Source of the DNA: Opitutaceae bacterium
GTDB lineage: Bacteria; Verrucomicrobiota; Verrucomicrobiia; Opitutales; Opitutaceae
NCBI GenBank assembly: GCA_016715765.1
Contig: JADJZJ010000017.1
Coordinates: 25,657 to 89,656 of the forward strand
Direction of reading: 5' to 3'
DNA: 64,000 nt
A program made the translations under genes and the position numbers. Under the pieces are notes generated by a model. The model was not told the origin of the DNA, made no database searches, and saw nothing but the letters and a program-made list of their open reading frames with translations. Positions 42,158 to 54,951 of this stretch are shown one piece after another. Within the stretch, counting starts at the first letter, position 1. Each line of letters opens with the position of its first letter.

Positions 42158-43084
42158 ATGCGAATCCTTGTCACCGGCGGCGCCGGGTTTCTCGGCTCCC
42201 ACCTCTGCGACCGCCTGCTGAGAGACGGACATGAGGTCGTCTGTCTGGACAACCTCTTCACCGGCCGGAAGACCAACATCGCCCACCTGCTCACGCACCC
42301 GAGTTTCGAGTTCGTGCGGCACGACGTCATCGATCCCTTCAAGTTCGAGGTGGAGCAGATCTACAACCTCGCCTGTCCCGCCTCGCCGCCGCATTACCAG
42401 TTCAATCCCATCAAGACGACCAAGACGTCGGTGATGGGCGCGATCAACTGCCTGGGCCTCGCCAAGCGCGTGAAGGCGCGGGTGTTCCAGGCCAGCACCT
42501 CCGAGGTCTACGGGGACCCTGCAGTGCATCCGCAACCCGAGTCCTACTGGGGCAACGTCAACCCCATCGGCCGCCGCTCCTGCTACGACGAGGGCAAGCG
42601 CTGCGCCGAGACGCTCTTCTTCGACTACTACCGCGAGAACAAGGTCGATATCCGCGTGGTCCGCATCTTCAACACCTACGGTCCGCGCATGCATCCCAAC
42701 GACGGGCGCGTGGTCTCGAACTTCATCATGCAGGCCCTCCGGGGGGAGGACCTGACCATTTACGGCGATGGCATGCAGACGCGCTCGTTCTGCTATGTGG
42801 ACGACCTGATCGAGGGCTTCATCCGCCTGATGCACCAGACCGAAACCGTCGGTCCCATCAATCTCGGCAATCCCGGTGAATTCACCATGCAGCAGCTGGC
42901 CGAACTCACGATCAAGCTGATCGGCGGCAAGTCCCGGATCGTCCGGAAACCGTTGCCGGCCGACGATCCGAAGCAGCGCCAGCCGGATATCACCCTGGCA
43001 AAGAAATACCTCAAATGGGAGCCGACCGTGCCGCTCGAAGAGGGCCTCAAGCGGACAATCACGTATTTCCGGACGCAGGTTTGA
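42158..43084 (+). CDS. uxs: UDP-glucuronate decarboxylase (UDP-xylose synthase)
   Basis: It converts UDP-glucuronate to UDP-xylose for surface polysaccharides. The 308-residue extended SDR has the NAD motif GGAGFLG (7-13) and the UXS-typical YNLACPASPPHYQFNPIKT (69-87). The active site is Tyr143 and Lys147 (SCYDEGKR), with RIFNTYGPRMHPNDGRVVSNF following. The strong match to the UXS-type stretch separates it from UDP-glucose epimerases. No other glycosyl genes are adjacent; it is flanked on both sides by composite inverted repeats. Confidence 0.93.
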   Translation: MRILVTGGAGFLGSHLCDRLLRDGHEVVCLDNLFTGRKTNIAHLLTHPSFEFVRHDVIDPFKFEVEQIYNLACPASPPHYQFNPIKTTKTSVMGAINCLGLAKRVKARVFQASTSEVYGDPAVHPQPESYWGNVNPIGRRSCYDEGKRCAETLFFDYYRENKVDIRVVRIFNTYGPRMHPNDGRVVSNFIMQALRGEDLTIYGDGMQTRSFCYVDDLIEGFIRLMHQTETVGPINLGNPGEFTMQQLAELTIKLIGGKSRIVRKPLPADDPKQRQPDITLAKKYLKWEPTVPLEEGLKRTITYFRTQV

Positions 43085-43103
43085 GCCACCGCCACTGAAG
43101 GCG

Positions 43104-43275
43104 GCGGAACGCTCAACGCTGAACGTTGAACACTGAAGTCGGTTGAGGCATTCGTTGTAGGGCGGAGTCTGCGAATCCCGCCTGGTGGGATTGTAGCTAC
43201 GAGCGTGAGCGAGTGGACAATCACCACTCGCTCACGCTCGTAGCTACGAAGGCGGGGATCGGCCCCCCCCCTACA
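43104..43275. repeat. Composite inverted repeat downstream of uxs
   Basis: A GAACGCTCAACGCTGAACGT word (43107 on) is followed by TTGTAGGGCGGAGTCTGCGA opposed by GGCGGGGATCGGCCCCCCCC plus CTACA. Inside lies a perfect 24-bp inverted repeat (43193-43216 and 43224-43247, starting GTAGCTACGAGCGTGAGCGA) with a 7-nt loop. Three repeat families are therefore nested in one spacer. It abuts the 3' end of the convergent transglutaminase gene. Confidence 0.93.
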
Positions 43276-44134
43276 CTGATGCCGTCGCATCCAGCAGCGT
43301 CACCAGCACATCCACGGTCATCTTCCGTTCCTGCGTGCCGCGGTAGGTGCCCTTGAGCGGCGGGACGTCGGCGTAATCCCGGCCGGCGCCGATCTTCACG
43401 TAGCGGCCGTTGGTCTGCTGGTTGTTGGTGGGGTCGAGTCCGCGCCAGCCGTGGCCGGGGATGTACACCTCGACCCAGGCATGGCTGGCCTGGGCGCCTT
43501 TCAGGTGCTCGGTGGGTCCGTTGTACAGATAGCCGCTGACATAGCGGGCCGGGAGCTTGAGCGCGCGGCACAGCCCGATCATGACGTGGGCGAAATCCTG
43601 GCAGACCCCTTTTCTGAGCTGCATTGATTCGCGGACCGTGGTGTGCACATGCGTGGAGGCCGGCTCGTAGCGGAAATCATGGTGGATGTGGCGCATGATC
43701 TTCAGCGCGGCCTGCCATGCGTCGGTCTCGCCGGCGGTGATGTCCAGGGCGAGCCGCCAGGCCTCCACGCTGTCGTTCACGAACTGGCTGGGTTGCAGGT
43801 AATCGTAGCAGCGGTCGATCCGGGTGCCGGCGGACAGGGTGGCGAGCGGGGCGAGGGCGGCGTCCTCGGGCAGGCCGGGGGCCTCGCTGGTCGTGACCGT
43901 GGAGGAGGCCTCGACGGTCAGCTCGGTGTGGGGCCGCGAGACATCGAACAGATGCACGCAGTTGAAGTAGAAATCGAGGTAGTGCGTGAGCCGCGTGGAG
44001 GGCAGGACCTTGAGGATGAAGCTGTGGCGCCGCTGCGTTTCGCAGTCGCCGGGCTGGAGGCGGGCTTCATTGTAACTGTCCTGCACCGGGGCGGCGTAGG
44101 CGTAATGCGTCCGGTGGAGCACCGAGAGTTTCAT
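43271..44134 (-). CDS. Transglutaminase-like cysteine protease family protein
   Basis: The 287-residue product has the Bacterial-transglutaminase-N beta domain (MKLSVLHRTHYAYAAPVQDSYNEARLQP) and a papain-like transglutaminase core. The catalytic triad is Cys178 (KGVCQDFAHV), His218 (SHAWVEVYIPGHGW) and Asp234 (GLDPTNN). No signal peptide is seen. Its start overlaps the alpha-E stop by 4 nt (ATGA), and the ATP-grasp gene lies upstream. This conserved three-gene set is predicted to make or cleave peptide-like amide bonds; the substrate is unknown. Confidence 0.92.
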   Translation of the reverse strand: MKLSVLHRTHYAYAAPVQDSYNEARLQPGDCETQRRHSFILKVLPSTRLTHYLDFYFNCVHLFDVSRPHTELTVEASSTVTTSEAPGLPEDAALAPLATLSAGTRIDRCYDYLQPSQFVNDSVEAWRLALDITAGETDAWQAALKIMRHIHHDFRYEPASTHVHTTVRESMQLRKGVCQDFAHVMIGLCRALKLPARYVSGYLYNGPTEHLKGAQASHAWVEVYIPGHGWRGLDPTNNQQTNGRYVKIGAGRDYADVPPLKGTYRGTQERKMTVDVLVTLLDATASV

Positions 44135-45192
44135 GCTTGGCCGGTCATGGAGGGAAACCGGCCGGCTTGGCGAACGATTTGTTGCTGTTGCTCCTCCTGC
44201 TGGCGCCAGGCGTTTTCCTCCCCCGCCTGGAAAGCCTGGAAAATATAGGTCTGGAAAACCGCCTCGCCGATGGCGTTGAGCCGGGCCTGGAGCTGGTCGA
44301 GGTAGGTGTGGAGGTCGGGTTTGAAGATGTCGGCCGCGGCGCTGAACTGCAGCTCGGCGTGCAGGCGGCCGCCGAGCTTTTCGGCGTCGTTGCTGAAACG
44401 GCCCTCGGCGACCCCGGAGATGCGGCGCAGCGCGGTGTTGACCTGCTGGAGGCAGAAGCGCACGGAACGCGGGAAGTCCTCCGAAAGCAGAAGGAATTCC
44501 GCCACGAACTCGGGCCGGACCTCGGCGCCGTGCAGCGCCTTGTAGGCGTCCCACGCGCTGCAGGATCGCAGCATGGCGGACCAGCCGAGGACGTCGGCCT
44601 GGCTCAGGCCCGGGCCGGCCCCGGGCGCGGCGAGCGAGGCGTGGCGGACGTCCAGCATGCGCGAGGTCTTGTCGGCCCGCTCGAGGAAGCGGCCGATCTG
44701 CATGAAGAGCCACCCCTCGTTGCGGACGACGGTGGCGTCGGCCATGCCCTGGATCAGCAGGGAACCGTCGCGCACCTCGTTGAAGAAATCGTGCGGGTTG
44801 TCGTCCCAAAGCTGCCGGGCGGCCGGGCTGTGCAGGAAGAGATAGAGCCGGTTGAGGGCCTCCCAGAGCTCGACCGTGATCTGGTCGCGCACGGTGCGGG
44901 CGTTTTCCCGGGCCGAGCCGATGGCGGAGACGATGGAATTGGGGTTGGCGGCCTGGAAAACGAAGAACTCCGCGACGTTCTGCCCGGAGGGCCGGGCATA
45001 CAGTTGGGCGAAAAGTTCCTCATCCCCCGTACTCTGGACGATGGGCACCCAGTGGTCGGCGAGGGTGCTGTCGTTCAGGTTGCGGAGGTTGAGCATGAGC
45101 TGGAGGTTCACATCGACGAGCCGCGCGGTGTTTTCCGCGCGTTCGACGTAGCGACTCATCCAGTAAAGGCCATTGGCGACGCGGCTGAGCAT
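44131..45192 (-). CDS. Alpha-E domain protein
   Basis: The 353-residue all-helical product starts MLSRVANGLYWMSRYVERAENTARLVDVN, the hallmark of the alpha-E (DUF403) family. GWLFMQIGRFLERADKTSRMLDVR and FPRSVRFCLQQVNTALRRI follow. No catalytic residues are established for the family; it is always linked to circularly permuted ATP-grasp and transglutaminase genes. The ATG at the conserved MLSRVA start was chosen. A Gln/Glu-rich C-terminus (EEQQQQIVRQ) is present. Confidence 0.92.
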   Translation of the reverse strand: MLSRVANGLYWMSRYVERAENTARLVDVNLQLMLNLRNLNDSTLADHWVPIVQSTGDEELFAQLYARPSGQNVAEFFVFQAANPNSIVSAIGSARENARTVRDQITVELWEALNRLYLFLHSPAARQLWDDNPHDFFNEVRDGSLLIQGMADATVVRNEGWLFMQIGRFLERADKTSRMLDVRHASLAAPGAGPGLSQADVLGWSAMLRSCSAWDAYKALHGAEVRPEFVAEFLLLSEDFPRSVRFCLQQVNTALRRISGVAEGRFSNDAEKLGGRLHAELQFSAAADIFKPDLHTYLDQLQARLNAIGEAVFQTYIFQAFQAGEENAWRQQEEQQQQIVRQAGRFPSMTGQA

Positions 45193-45257
45193 GCTGAATA
45201 AAATGGTTGGGTTGAGGAACGATGAAGGGTGCCTGACGCTAAGCCGGTGGATGGCGG

Positions 45258-45336
45258 GGGGTAGGGCCCGGCCTCCGGACGGGCCGGGCATGGCGGGCGC
45301 AAACTGTAACGCCCGTCCGGAGGCCGGACGCTACCC
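45258..45336. repeat. Inverted repeat, GTAGGGCCCGGCCTCCGGAC family
   Basis: GTAGGGCCCGGCCTCCGGAC opposes GTCCGGAGGCCGGACGCTAC. It lies in the 185-nt spacer between the ATP-grasp gene and the alpha-E gene. The same arms form the inner unit near 40555-40661. Confidence 0.88.
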
Positions 45337-45377
45337 AGATGGCATCTCCCCCAGGGAGAAACCCTGCTGGATTGTGC

Positions 45378-46865
<1,488 letters not shown>

Positions 46866-47013
46866 GGCTTGTGGCCGCCTAAAGCAGGTCGCGTGCGAGT
46901 TTGAACGCGGAATGCAAAAAAAGCGGCTCAACGGGTCCGGCTGGGTGTCATGGCAGCCCGTTGGTATTTGCCATTTGCCAAGCCCCCCCTGCGGGCTATG
47001 GTCTCGACCCTTC

Positions 47014-49992
<2,979 letters not shown>

Positions 49993-50028
49993 GGCGCCTG
50001 TTACGTAAGGGCGGAATCACGAAAGCCC

Positions 50029-50109
50029 TGTAGGGCCGGACCTTGGTCCGGCCTCGAACAATCAATTGGCAACGTTGCGTCACCAGGCGTCACCAAGGTG
50101 ACGCCCTAC
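50029..50109. repeat. Paired hairpins bounded by TGTAGGG...CCCTACA
   Basis: GCCGGACC-TTG-GTCCGGC and GCGTCACC-AA-GGTGACGC hairpins sit inside outer TGTAGGG and CCCTACA ends. The outer ends match the TGTAGGGCGGGG family, but the interiors differ. Confidence 0.75.
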
Positions 50110-50171
50110 ATCTGCCGCGTCTGTAAAAGCAGGTCAGAGACCTGCCCTACTTCCGGGCCCATACTGAAATC

Positions 50172-50265
50172 GTAGTGCCGGTCTTCAGCCGGCACTGGCT
50201 CGAAGAACTCCGCCGCCTTGTCGTGCAATTTCTCCAAACCAGTGCGGGCTGAAGCGCCGCACTAC
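50172..50265. repeat. Inverted repeat GTAGTGCCGG...GCCGCACTAC
   Basis: GTAGTGCCGGTCTTCAGCCG opposes CGGGCTGAAGCGCCGCACTAC around about 40 nt. The left arm itself folds (GTGCCGG...CCGGCAC). Just upstream, AGCAGGTCAGAGACCTGCCC forms another hairpin at 50130-50150. Confidence 0.8.
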
Positions 50266-50361
50266 GCCGTGGCTGACGGCTTGCAGGGGAGGGGGACGTG
50301 CGATTCGCTCGCTTGCTGACGTATCACTAACCATCGCCTGCGAGCAGGCTCCTACCTTTCC

Positions 50362-52041
50362 GTGCCTTCCAATACCACCACTGCCACACCGCTGCCACCG
50401 GCCGACGATCCCTATTCCGACCGCCCGTCCTTCTGGCGGCGCAATGCCGACGCCCTGTGGGCGATCGGCGTCTTTGTCTGCACCGTTGTGCTCACGGTGG
50501 CGTCCTTTCCGCCGTTTCCCGCGCCGGAGTTCGCGTATGCCTTTGCCGCGCCGGCGATTTTCTGGGCCTACCTGAGGCCGGGGTTCAAACTCTATGTCGG
50601 CACGATGTTCGCCGCGCAGGCGGTGGCGTGGACGATTCTGCTCGGCTGGCTGCACCATGTCACGATCGGCGGCCTCGTGGTGCTCGGTCCGCTGGTGGGC
50701 GCCTGGGTGGGCGTGTGGTATCTCGCCGTCTGGTGGGTGATGCCGCGGCTGCGCGGACGCGAACCGGGCATCCGGGTGCTGGCGGTTTTCGGCCTGGCGG
50801 CCCTGTGGGTGCTCGTGGAGTGGACGCGTTCCTGGCTGCTCGGCGGGTTTCCCTGGCTGCCGCTTTCCGTGAGTCAGTGGCAGCGGCCCATTCTGCTGCA
50901 GATCGCCTCCTATACGGGCGGCTATGCCGTGTCGTTCATTCTGGTGTTCTTCAACTGCGGCTTTGCGGCGTACGCCCACCGGTTGCTGCGGGAAAAGGAG
51001 ATCGGCCTGCGCAAGCGCAGTCCCGAGTTCATGGCCGCCTTGCTCGTGCTGATGTTTCCCTCATTCCTGCTGTTGAGCGAAATCTTCGGCCAGCAGCGTT
51101 CGGAATTCGTCCGGGTGGCGCTGGTGCAGCCCTACATTCCGCAGCAGGTGAAATGGGATTCGTCGAAGGGCCCCGGCATCCTCGAGGTGCTGGAAACCCT
51201 CACGGTGAACTCCGCCGTCACCCAGCCCGACCTCATCCTCTGGCCCGAGGCGGTCACGCCCTGGGCCGTGCGCGGCGACGACACAACGCGCCGGTTTGTC
51301 GAGGATCTGGCGCAGCGCGCGCAGACTCCGTTGCTGCTGGGCTCGATTGCCATCGAGAACCACGGCACCTCCGCGGAAGCCTGGTTCAACGGCGCCTTCG
51401 TGGTCACGCCCGACTCCGGCCTCCAGCCCGGTTACTACGCCAAGCGCCAGCTCGTGCCGTTCGGCGAATTCGTGCCGCTGCGTCCCGTCTTCGGCTGGCT
51501 CCGCAAGTTCGTCGAGATCGGTGACGATTTCCAGGCCGGCGAGGATGCGCATCCGCTGGTCATCAGCCTGCCCCGCGGTCCGATCGTCGTGGGTCCGCTC
51601 ATCTGCTATGAGGATATCTATCCGCAGCTGGCGCGTTCCAGCGCCCTCGCCGGGGCGGAAGTCCTGACGGTGATGACGAACAACGGCTGGTTCGGCGAGG
51701 GTGGGGCGGCCTACCAGCACGCGGCCCATTCCGCGCTCCGGGCGGTCGAGACGCGCCGCCCCGTCATCCGCGTTGGCAACGGCGGCTGGAGTGGCTGGTT
51801 CGACGAGTTTGGCAATGTCCGGACGGTCCTCACCAACAGCGAGGGCAGCGTCTATTTCCGCGGCGCGCGCAGCGTGGTGGTCAGCCGCGACGCCCGCTGG
51901 GTGGGACGCAACAGCTACTACACCGAGCATGGCGACTGGTTTGTCGCCCTGTGTGCGGGATTCGTGGTGCTCGGTTTTGCCGCCGTCAGGCCGGCAAACC
52001 CGCCGTGCCCCAGCCGCGCGAAGGTAGGGCGCCGGAGGTAG
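50362..52041 (+). CDS. lnt: Apolipoprotein N-acyltransferase
   Basis: Lnt adds the third acyl chain to outer-membrane lipoproteins in the inner membrane. The 559-residue product has six to seven N-terminal membrane segments (about 33-250) and a nitrilase-like periplasmic domain. The catalytic triad is Glu296 (WPEAVTPW), Lys361 (YAKRQLVPFGEFVP) and Cys415 (LICYEDIYP). Membrane-domain residues such as GFPWLPLSVSQW are typical. It starts at GTG. The last residues (SRAKVGRRR) run into spacer-like sequence, so the original stop may have been displaced. Confidence 0.96.
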   Translation: MPSNTTTATPLPPADDPYSDRPSFWRRNADALWAIGVFVCTVVLTVASFPPFPAPEFAYAFAAPAIFWAYLRPGFKLYVGTMFAAQAVAWTILLGWLHHVTIGGLVVLGPLVGAWVGVWYLAVWWVMPRLRGREPGIRVLAVFGLAALWVLVEWTRSWLLGGFPWLPLSVSQWQRPILLQIASYTGGYAVSFILVFFNCGFAAYAHRLLREKEIGLRKRSPEFMAALLVLMFPSFLLLSEIFGQQRSEFVRVALVQPYIPQQVKWDSSKGPGILEVLETLTVNSAVTQPDLILWPEAVTPWAVRGDDTTRRFVEDLAQRAQTPLLLGSIAIENHGTSAEAWFNGAFVVTPDSGLQPGYYAKRQLVPFGEFVPLRPVFGWLRKFVEIGDDFQAGEDAHPLVISLPRGPIVVGPLICYEDIYPQLARSSALAGAEVLTVMTNNGWFGEGGAAYQHAAHSALRAVETRRPVIRVGNGGWSGWFDEFGNVRTVLTNSEGSVYFRGARSVVVSRDARWVGRNSYYTEHGDWFVALCAGFVVLGFAAVRPANPPCPSRAKVGRRR

Positions 52042-52589
52042 CCGATCGGCCGGGGCGGGCCGGATTCACGCGCCGTATGTAGGCGGGGTCGGGAACCCCG
52101 CCTTCCGCAATAGCTGGGCGAGTCCAACGTTCTCTTTCGCGAATGTTCTTCCTCGGTTCGGAAAGGGCGCGTCGAGAACAGAACGAGTACGCCGAACAAG
52201 CCGATGAATTCAGCTGGATCCAACGGCGCCAGGGATTTGGAACCCGCCCGATCCCAAAATTTGCCGCAAGGCACAAGTCCGAGTCGGCCATGGTGGACCT
52301 ATTCTGCAGGCGGTCACCACTGACGGCAGGTCTGCCTTTGCACTGCCACCTGCAGTTCCGCCGCGAGTCCCAAGGCTGCGGCGCGACCCCTGATAGCCGG
52401 CCGCTTGGTTCTCCGTGGTCACGGGCTCCGCGAGCCTCGTTTGGGCGGCGGCCGGGTAAAACCGGTTTAGGCAGGCGTCGCACATGCCGCCACGCTCGGC
52501 ACGAGCCGGACGGTCCGCAAGCCCGCAGGTGAATGTTCGCATCTTTGGGACTGACTTCCCCTGCCACGCTGCGCCATAAAGACCAAGCC
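52042..52589. other. Long spacer between lnt and the rhamnose-isomerase-like gene
   Basis: Only a half copy of the TGTAGGGCGGGG repeat (about 52077-52106, GTAGGCGGGGTCGGGAACCC) is recognisable. Open frames exist on both strands but have no family resemblance and Arg-rich, shadow-like composition. I see no tRNA or terminator with confidence. A decayed gene is possible but not shown. Confidence 0.55.
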
Positions 52590-53789
52590 ATGACTCCCAA
52601 AACCCTCCGCCGCGCCGTCGAGGCGCTCGACTCTTTCAATGTCGAAACCCCGAGCTGGGGTTTCGCCGACACCGGCACGCGTTTCGGCAAGTTCTTTCAG
52701 GACGCCGCCGCGATAGACATGAACGACAAGCTCGCCGACGCCGGCCAGGTGCACGCCCTCACCGGCTGCTGCCCGACCGTCGCCGTGCACGTGCTCTGGG
52801 ATTTCGTGAAGGGCGAGGATCCCGCCAAGGTCGGACGCCTCGCGCGCCGGCACGGCGTGAAGATCGGCGCCATCAACCCCAACCTTTTCCAGGACCAGGA
52901 ATACAAGTGGGGCTCCTTCGGCCACAACGACCCCGCCGTCCGCCGCCGCGCGCTCAAGCACTGCTACGATTCCGTGGACATCATGAAGGCCACGGGCAGC
53001 GAGTACCTTTCGCTCTGGTTCGCCGACGGCACCAACTATCCCGGGCAGAACAGCATCCGCGAGCGCAAGGGTTACTTCGAGTCCTGTCTCAAGTCCCTGC
53101 ACAACCGCCTGAAGCCCGGCCAGACCATGCTGGTCGAGTACAAGCCCTTCGAGCCCGCGTTTTACGCCACCGACATCGCCGACTGGGGCATGGCCCTGCT
53201 GTACGCCCAGAAGGCCGGGCCGCGCGCCAAGGTGCTCGTCGACACCGGTCACCATTACAACGCCACCAACATCGAGCAGATCGTCGCCTGGCTGCTGGAT
53301 GAGGACATGCTCGGCGGTTTCCACTTCAACGACCGCAAGTACGCCGACGACGACCTCACCCTCGGCTCCATCGACCCGTACCAGATTTTCCGCATCTTCC
53401 ATGAGATCCACACCTTCGCGGCCGATCGTGGCAAGATGCCCAAGATCGCCTACATGGTGGACCAGTCCCACAACGAGAAGGCCAAGGTCGAGGCGATGAT
53501 CCAGACTGTCGTCATGGCGCAGGAACTCTACGCCAAGGCCGCGATCGTGGACCACGACGCCCTCCGCAAGGCGCAGGCGAAGAACAACGTCATCGACGCC
53601 GAACTGCTCCTCAAGAAGGCGTTCTTCACCGACGTGACCCCGGCGCTGGCCAAGTGGCGCAAGGCGAACAAGCTCCCCGCCGACCCGCTCGCCGAGCACC
53701 GCCGCCAGGGCTACGAAAAGAAGGCCGCCGCCGACCGTCGCGCCCGCCGCCAGGCCATGGGCATCACCCGCGGCGGCAGTTTCGCGTAA
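52590..53789 (+). CDS. rhaI: L-rhamnose isomerase-type sugar isomerase
   Basis: The 399-residue protein belongs to the xylose-isomerase-like TIM-barrel family and resembles the Pseudomonas stutzeri-type L-rhamnose isomerase (aldose-ketose isomerase, metal-dependent). Visible blocks are PTVAVHVLWDFVKGED, IGAINPNLFQDQEYKWGSFGHND, LSLWFADGTNYPGQNSIR and MLVEYKPFEPAFYATDIADWG. VLVDTGHHYNATNIEQIVAWLL and GGFHFNDRKYADDDLTLGSIDPYQIF hold likely metal-binding Glu, Asp and His residues. No rhamnulokinase, aldolase or transporter is adjacent. The upstream in-frame part is not conserved, so the ATG at MTPKTLRRAVEAL was taken. Confidence 0.87.
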   Translation: MTPKTLRRAVEALDSFNVETPSWGFADTGTRFGKFFQDAAAIDMNDKLADAGQVHALTGCCPTVAVHVLWDFVKGEDPAKVGRLARRHGVKIGAINPNLFQDQEYKWGSFGHNDPAVRRRALKHCYDSVDIMKATGSEYLSLWFADGTNYPGQNSIRERKGYFESCLKSLHNRLKPGQTMLVEYKPFEPAFYATDIADWGMALLYAQKAGPRAKVLVDTGHHYNATNIEQIVAWLLDEDMLGGFHFNDRKYADDDLTLGSIDPYQIFRIFHEIHTFAADRGKMPKIAYMVDQSHNEKAKVEAMIQTVVMAQELYAKAAIVDHDALRKAQAKNNVIDAELLLKKAFFTDVTPALAKWRKANKLPADPLAEHRRQGYEKKAAADRRARRQAMGITRGGSFA

Positions 53790-53862
53790 GCCGAATCGAG
53801 AAATTCATCACCAAGGCCGGCGGGAGACCGCCGGCCTTTTCGTTTCCTTGGGAGCGAGACCA

Positions 53863-53898
53863 GCCTGCCCTCCGTAGGCCCGGCGAAGGAGGGCCCTC
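53863..53898. repeat. Dispersed repeat, CCTCCTTCGCC/GGAGG family (copy 3)
   Basis: GCCTGCCCTCCGTAGGCCCGGCGAAGGAGGGC is the inverse form of the units near 40571 and 57354. The stem CCCTCC...GGAGGG is weak. Confidence 0.65.
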
Positions 53899-53965
53899 GG
53901 TCGCAATCGTGCGCCAACCTGCCCCTTCGATAACAAGAACAATTAACCGAATGAGTTGGATTCCC

Positions 53966-54036
53966 CCTGGGAGCGCGGGCGGCCCGCCCGCATTCGGGAG
54001 TGCAACCATGCGGGCGAGCCGCCCGCGCTCCCAGGT
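53966..54036. repeat. Inverted repeat, GGGAGCGCGGGCGGCCCGCC family (copy 2)
   Basis: CTGGGAGCGCGGGCGGCCCG opposes GGCGAGCCGCCCGCGCTCCC followed by AGGT. It is nearly identical in its arms to the copy after the GH172 gene; the 20-nt centre is different. Confidence 0.92.
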
Positions 54037-54072
54037 CACCACCATCGGCGCAAATCCTGCTTTTACCCCGTC

Positions 54073-54534
54073 ATGCAAATCCGAATCGACGACCTGTCCG
54101 GCCCGGAAATCGCCGCCCTGCTCGACGAGCACATCCACGACATGCGTTCCGTTTCGCCGCCCGAAAGCACACACGCTCTCGACCTGCCCGGCTTGCGCCG
54201 GACGGAGATCACCTTCTGGACCATCTGGGACGGCCCGCAATTGGCCGGGTGCGGTGCGCTGAAGCAACTCGACCCTGCGCACGGAGAGATCAAGTCCATG
54301 CGAACCGCCAAGGCCTGCCGCAAGCGGGGCGTGGCCTCAGCCATGCTCACCCACATCATTGCCGAGGCACGGAACCGTAAGTACCATCGCCTGAGCCTCG
54401 AAACGGGCTCGATGCCCTTTTTCGAACCGGCGCGGAGGCTCTATCGGAAGTTCGGTTTCCTGCCCTGCGGTCCGTTCGCCGGCTACAAGGACGATCCCAA
54501 CAGCGCGTTTTTCACGAAGGTGCTGCAGCCTTGA
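54073..54534 (+). CDS. GNAT-family N-acetyltransferase
   Basis: The 153-residue product begins MQIRIDDLSGPEIAALLDEH and shows the GNAT pattern: HDMRSVSPPESTHALDL, LAGCGALKQLDPAHGEIKSMRT, then the acetyl-CoA pyrophosphate loop KACRKRGVASAMLTHII (R/Q-x-x-G-x-A form). It ends RLSLETGSMPFFEPARRLYRKFGF. It resembles YsnE/PhnO-like members. The substrate is unknown. The ATG was chosen because upstream in-frame codons lie in an inverted repeat. Confidence 0.9.
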   Translation: MQIRIDDLSGPEIAALLDEHIHDMRSVSPPESTHALDLPGLRRTEITFWTIWDGPQLAGCGALKQLDPAHGEIKSMRTAKACRKRGVASAMLTHIIAEARNRKYHRLSLETGSMPFFEPARRLYRKFGFLPCGPFAGYKDDPNSAFFTKVLQP

Positions 54535-54633
54535 CGAACCGTTCTGCCTTACATCGTCCACGCCAGCAAGTTGATCACCGCGCTGTTGCCAAGGGAGTTA
54601 AGCCGTGGAGGCTCTACAGTCTCTACCTGGAAT

Positions 54634-54930
54634 ATGGCATCCTATATAATATTGAATTACTCGGTCGAAGACCAAGCGGCGTTTGCTGCGTATCAGAAGG
54701 AGGCGCGCGACTATGTGCTTTCAGGGGTTCTCGATTTTTTGGTGTATGAACCCAAAACCGAGGTGCTTGAAGGAGAGAATGTCGGTCACCAGACAGTAGT
54801 CTTCCGGTTCGAGTCCGCTGAGAAGGCGCGGAGCTTTTATCAGTCCAAGGAGTATCAGAGGGTCTTGCCGATGCGTTTGCGGAGCACTTCCAAACACTTT
54901 GCCATTTTGGTGAGCGACCGGGTGATCTAG
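54634..54930 (+). CDS. DUF1330 family protein
   Basis: The 98-residue product has the DUF1330 (ferredoxin-like dimeric barrel) layout. YIILNYSVEDQAAFAAYQKEARDYV is followed by LDFLVYEPKTEVLEGENVGHQTVVFRFESAEKARSFYQSKEYQRVL, of which VVFRFESAEKARSFYQSKEYQ is the diagnostic part. The normal catalytic role is unknown; relatives may be small monooxygenase-like enzymes. GC content is lower than in the neighbours, a mild sign of recent transfer. The ATG at MASYIILNY was chosen. Confidence 0.85.
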   Translation: MASYIILNYSVEDQAAFAAYQKEARDYVLSGVLDFLVYEPKTEVLEGENVGHQTVVFRFESAEKARSFYQSKEYQRVLPMRLRSTSKHFAILVSDRVI

Positions 54931-54951
54931 GTGCGTCGATCCTGCTTCACG

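Larger units (their letters stand above)
49993..50361. other. Hairpin-rich spacer between secA and lnt
   Basis: No gene is seen. Four palindromic units occupy it; they are listed below. Together they may terminate secA transcription, although none has a clean T tract. Confidence 0.7.

Noticed and set aside
44137..45201. 354-residue open frame on the + strand opposite the alpha-E gene
   Set aside because: It mirrors the alpha-E coding sequence and has no recognisable domain.
52210..52290. tRNA-like 3' end (GGGTTCCAAATCCC on the - strand)
   Set aside because: The T-arm-like string is not matched by an acceptor stem, D-arm or anticodon arm at the right distances.
52143..52532. 130-residue open frame on the + strand between lnt and rhaI
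   Set aside because: Arg/Pro/Gly-rich composition, no family resemblance and no ribosome-binding site; overlapping frames on the other strand are equally open.
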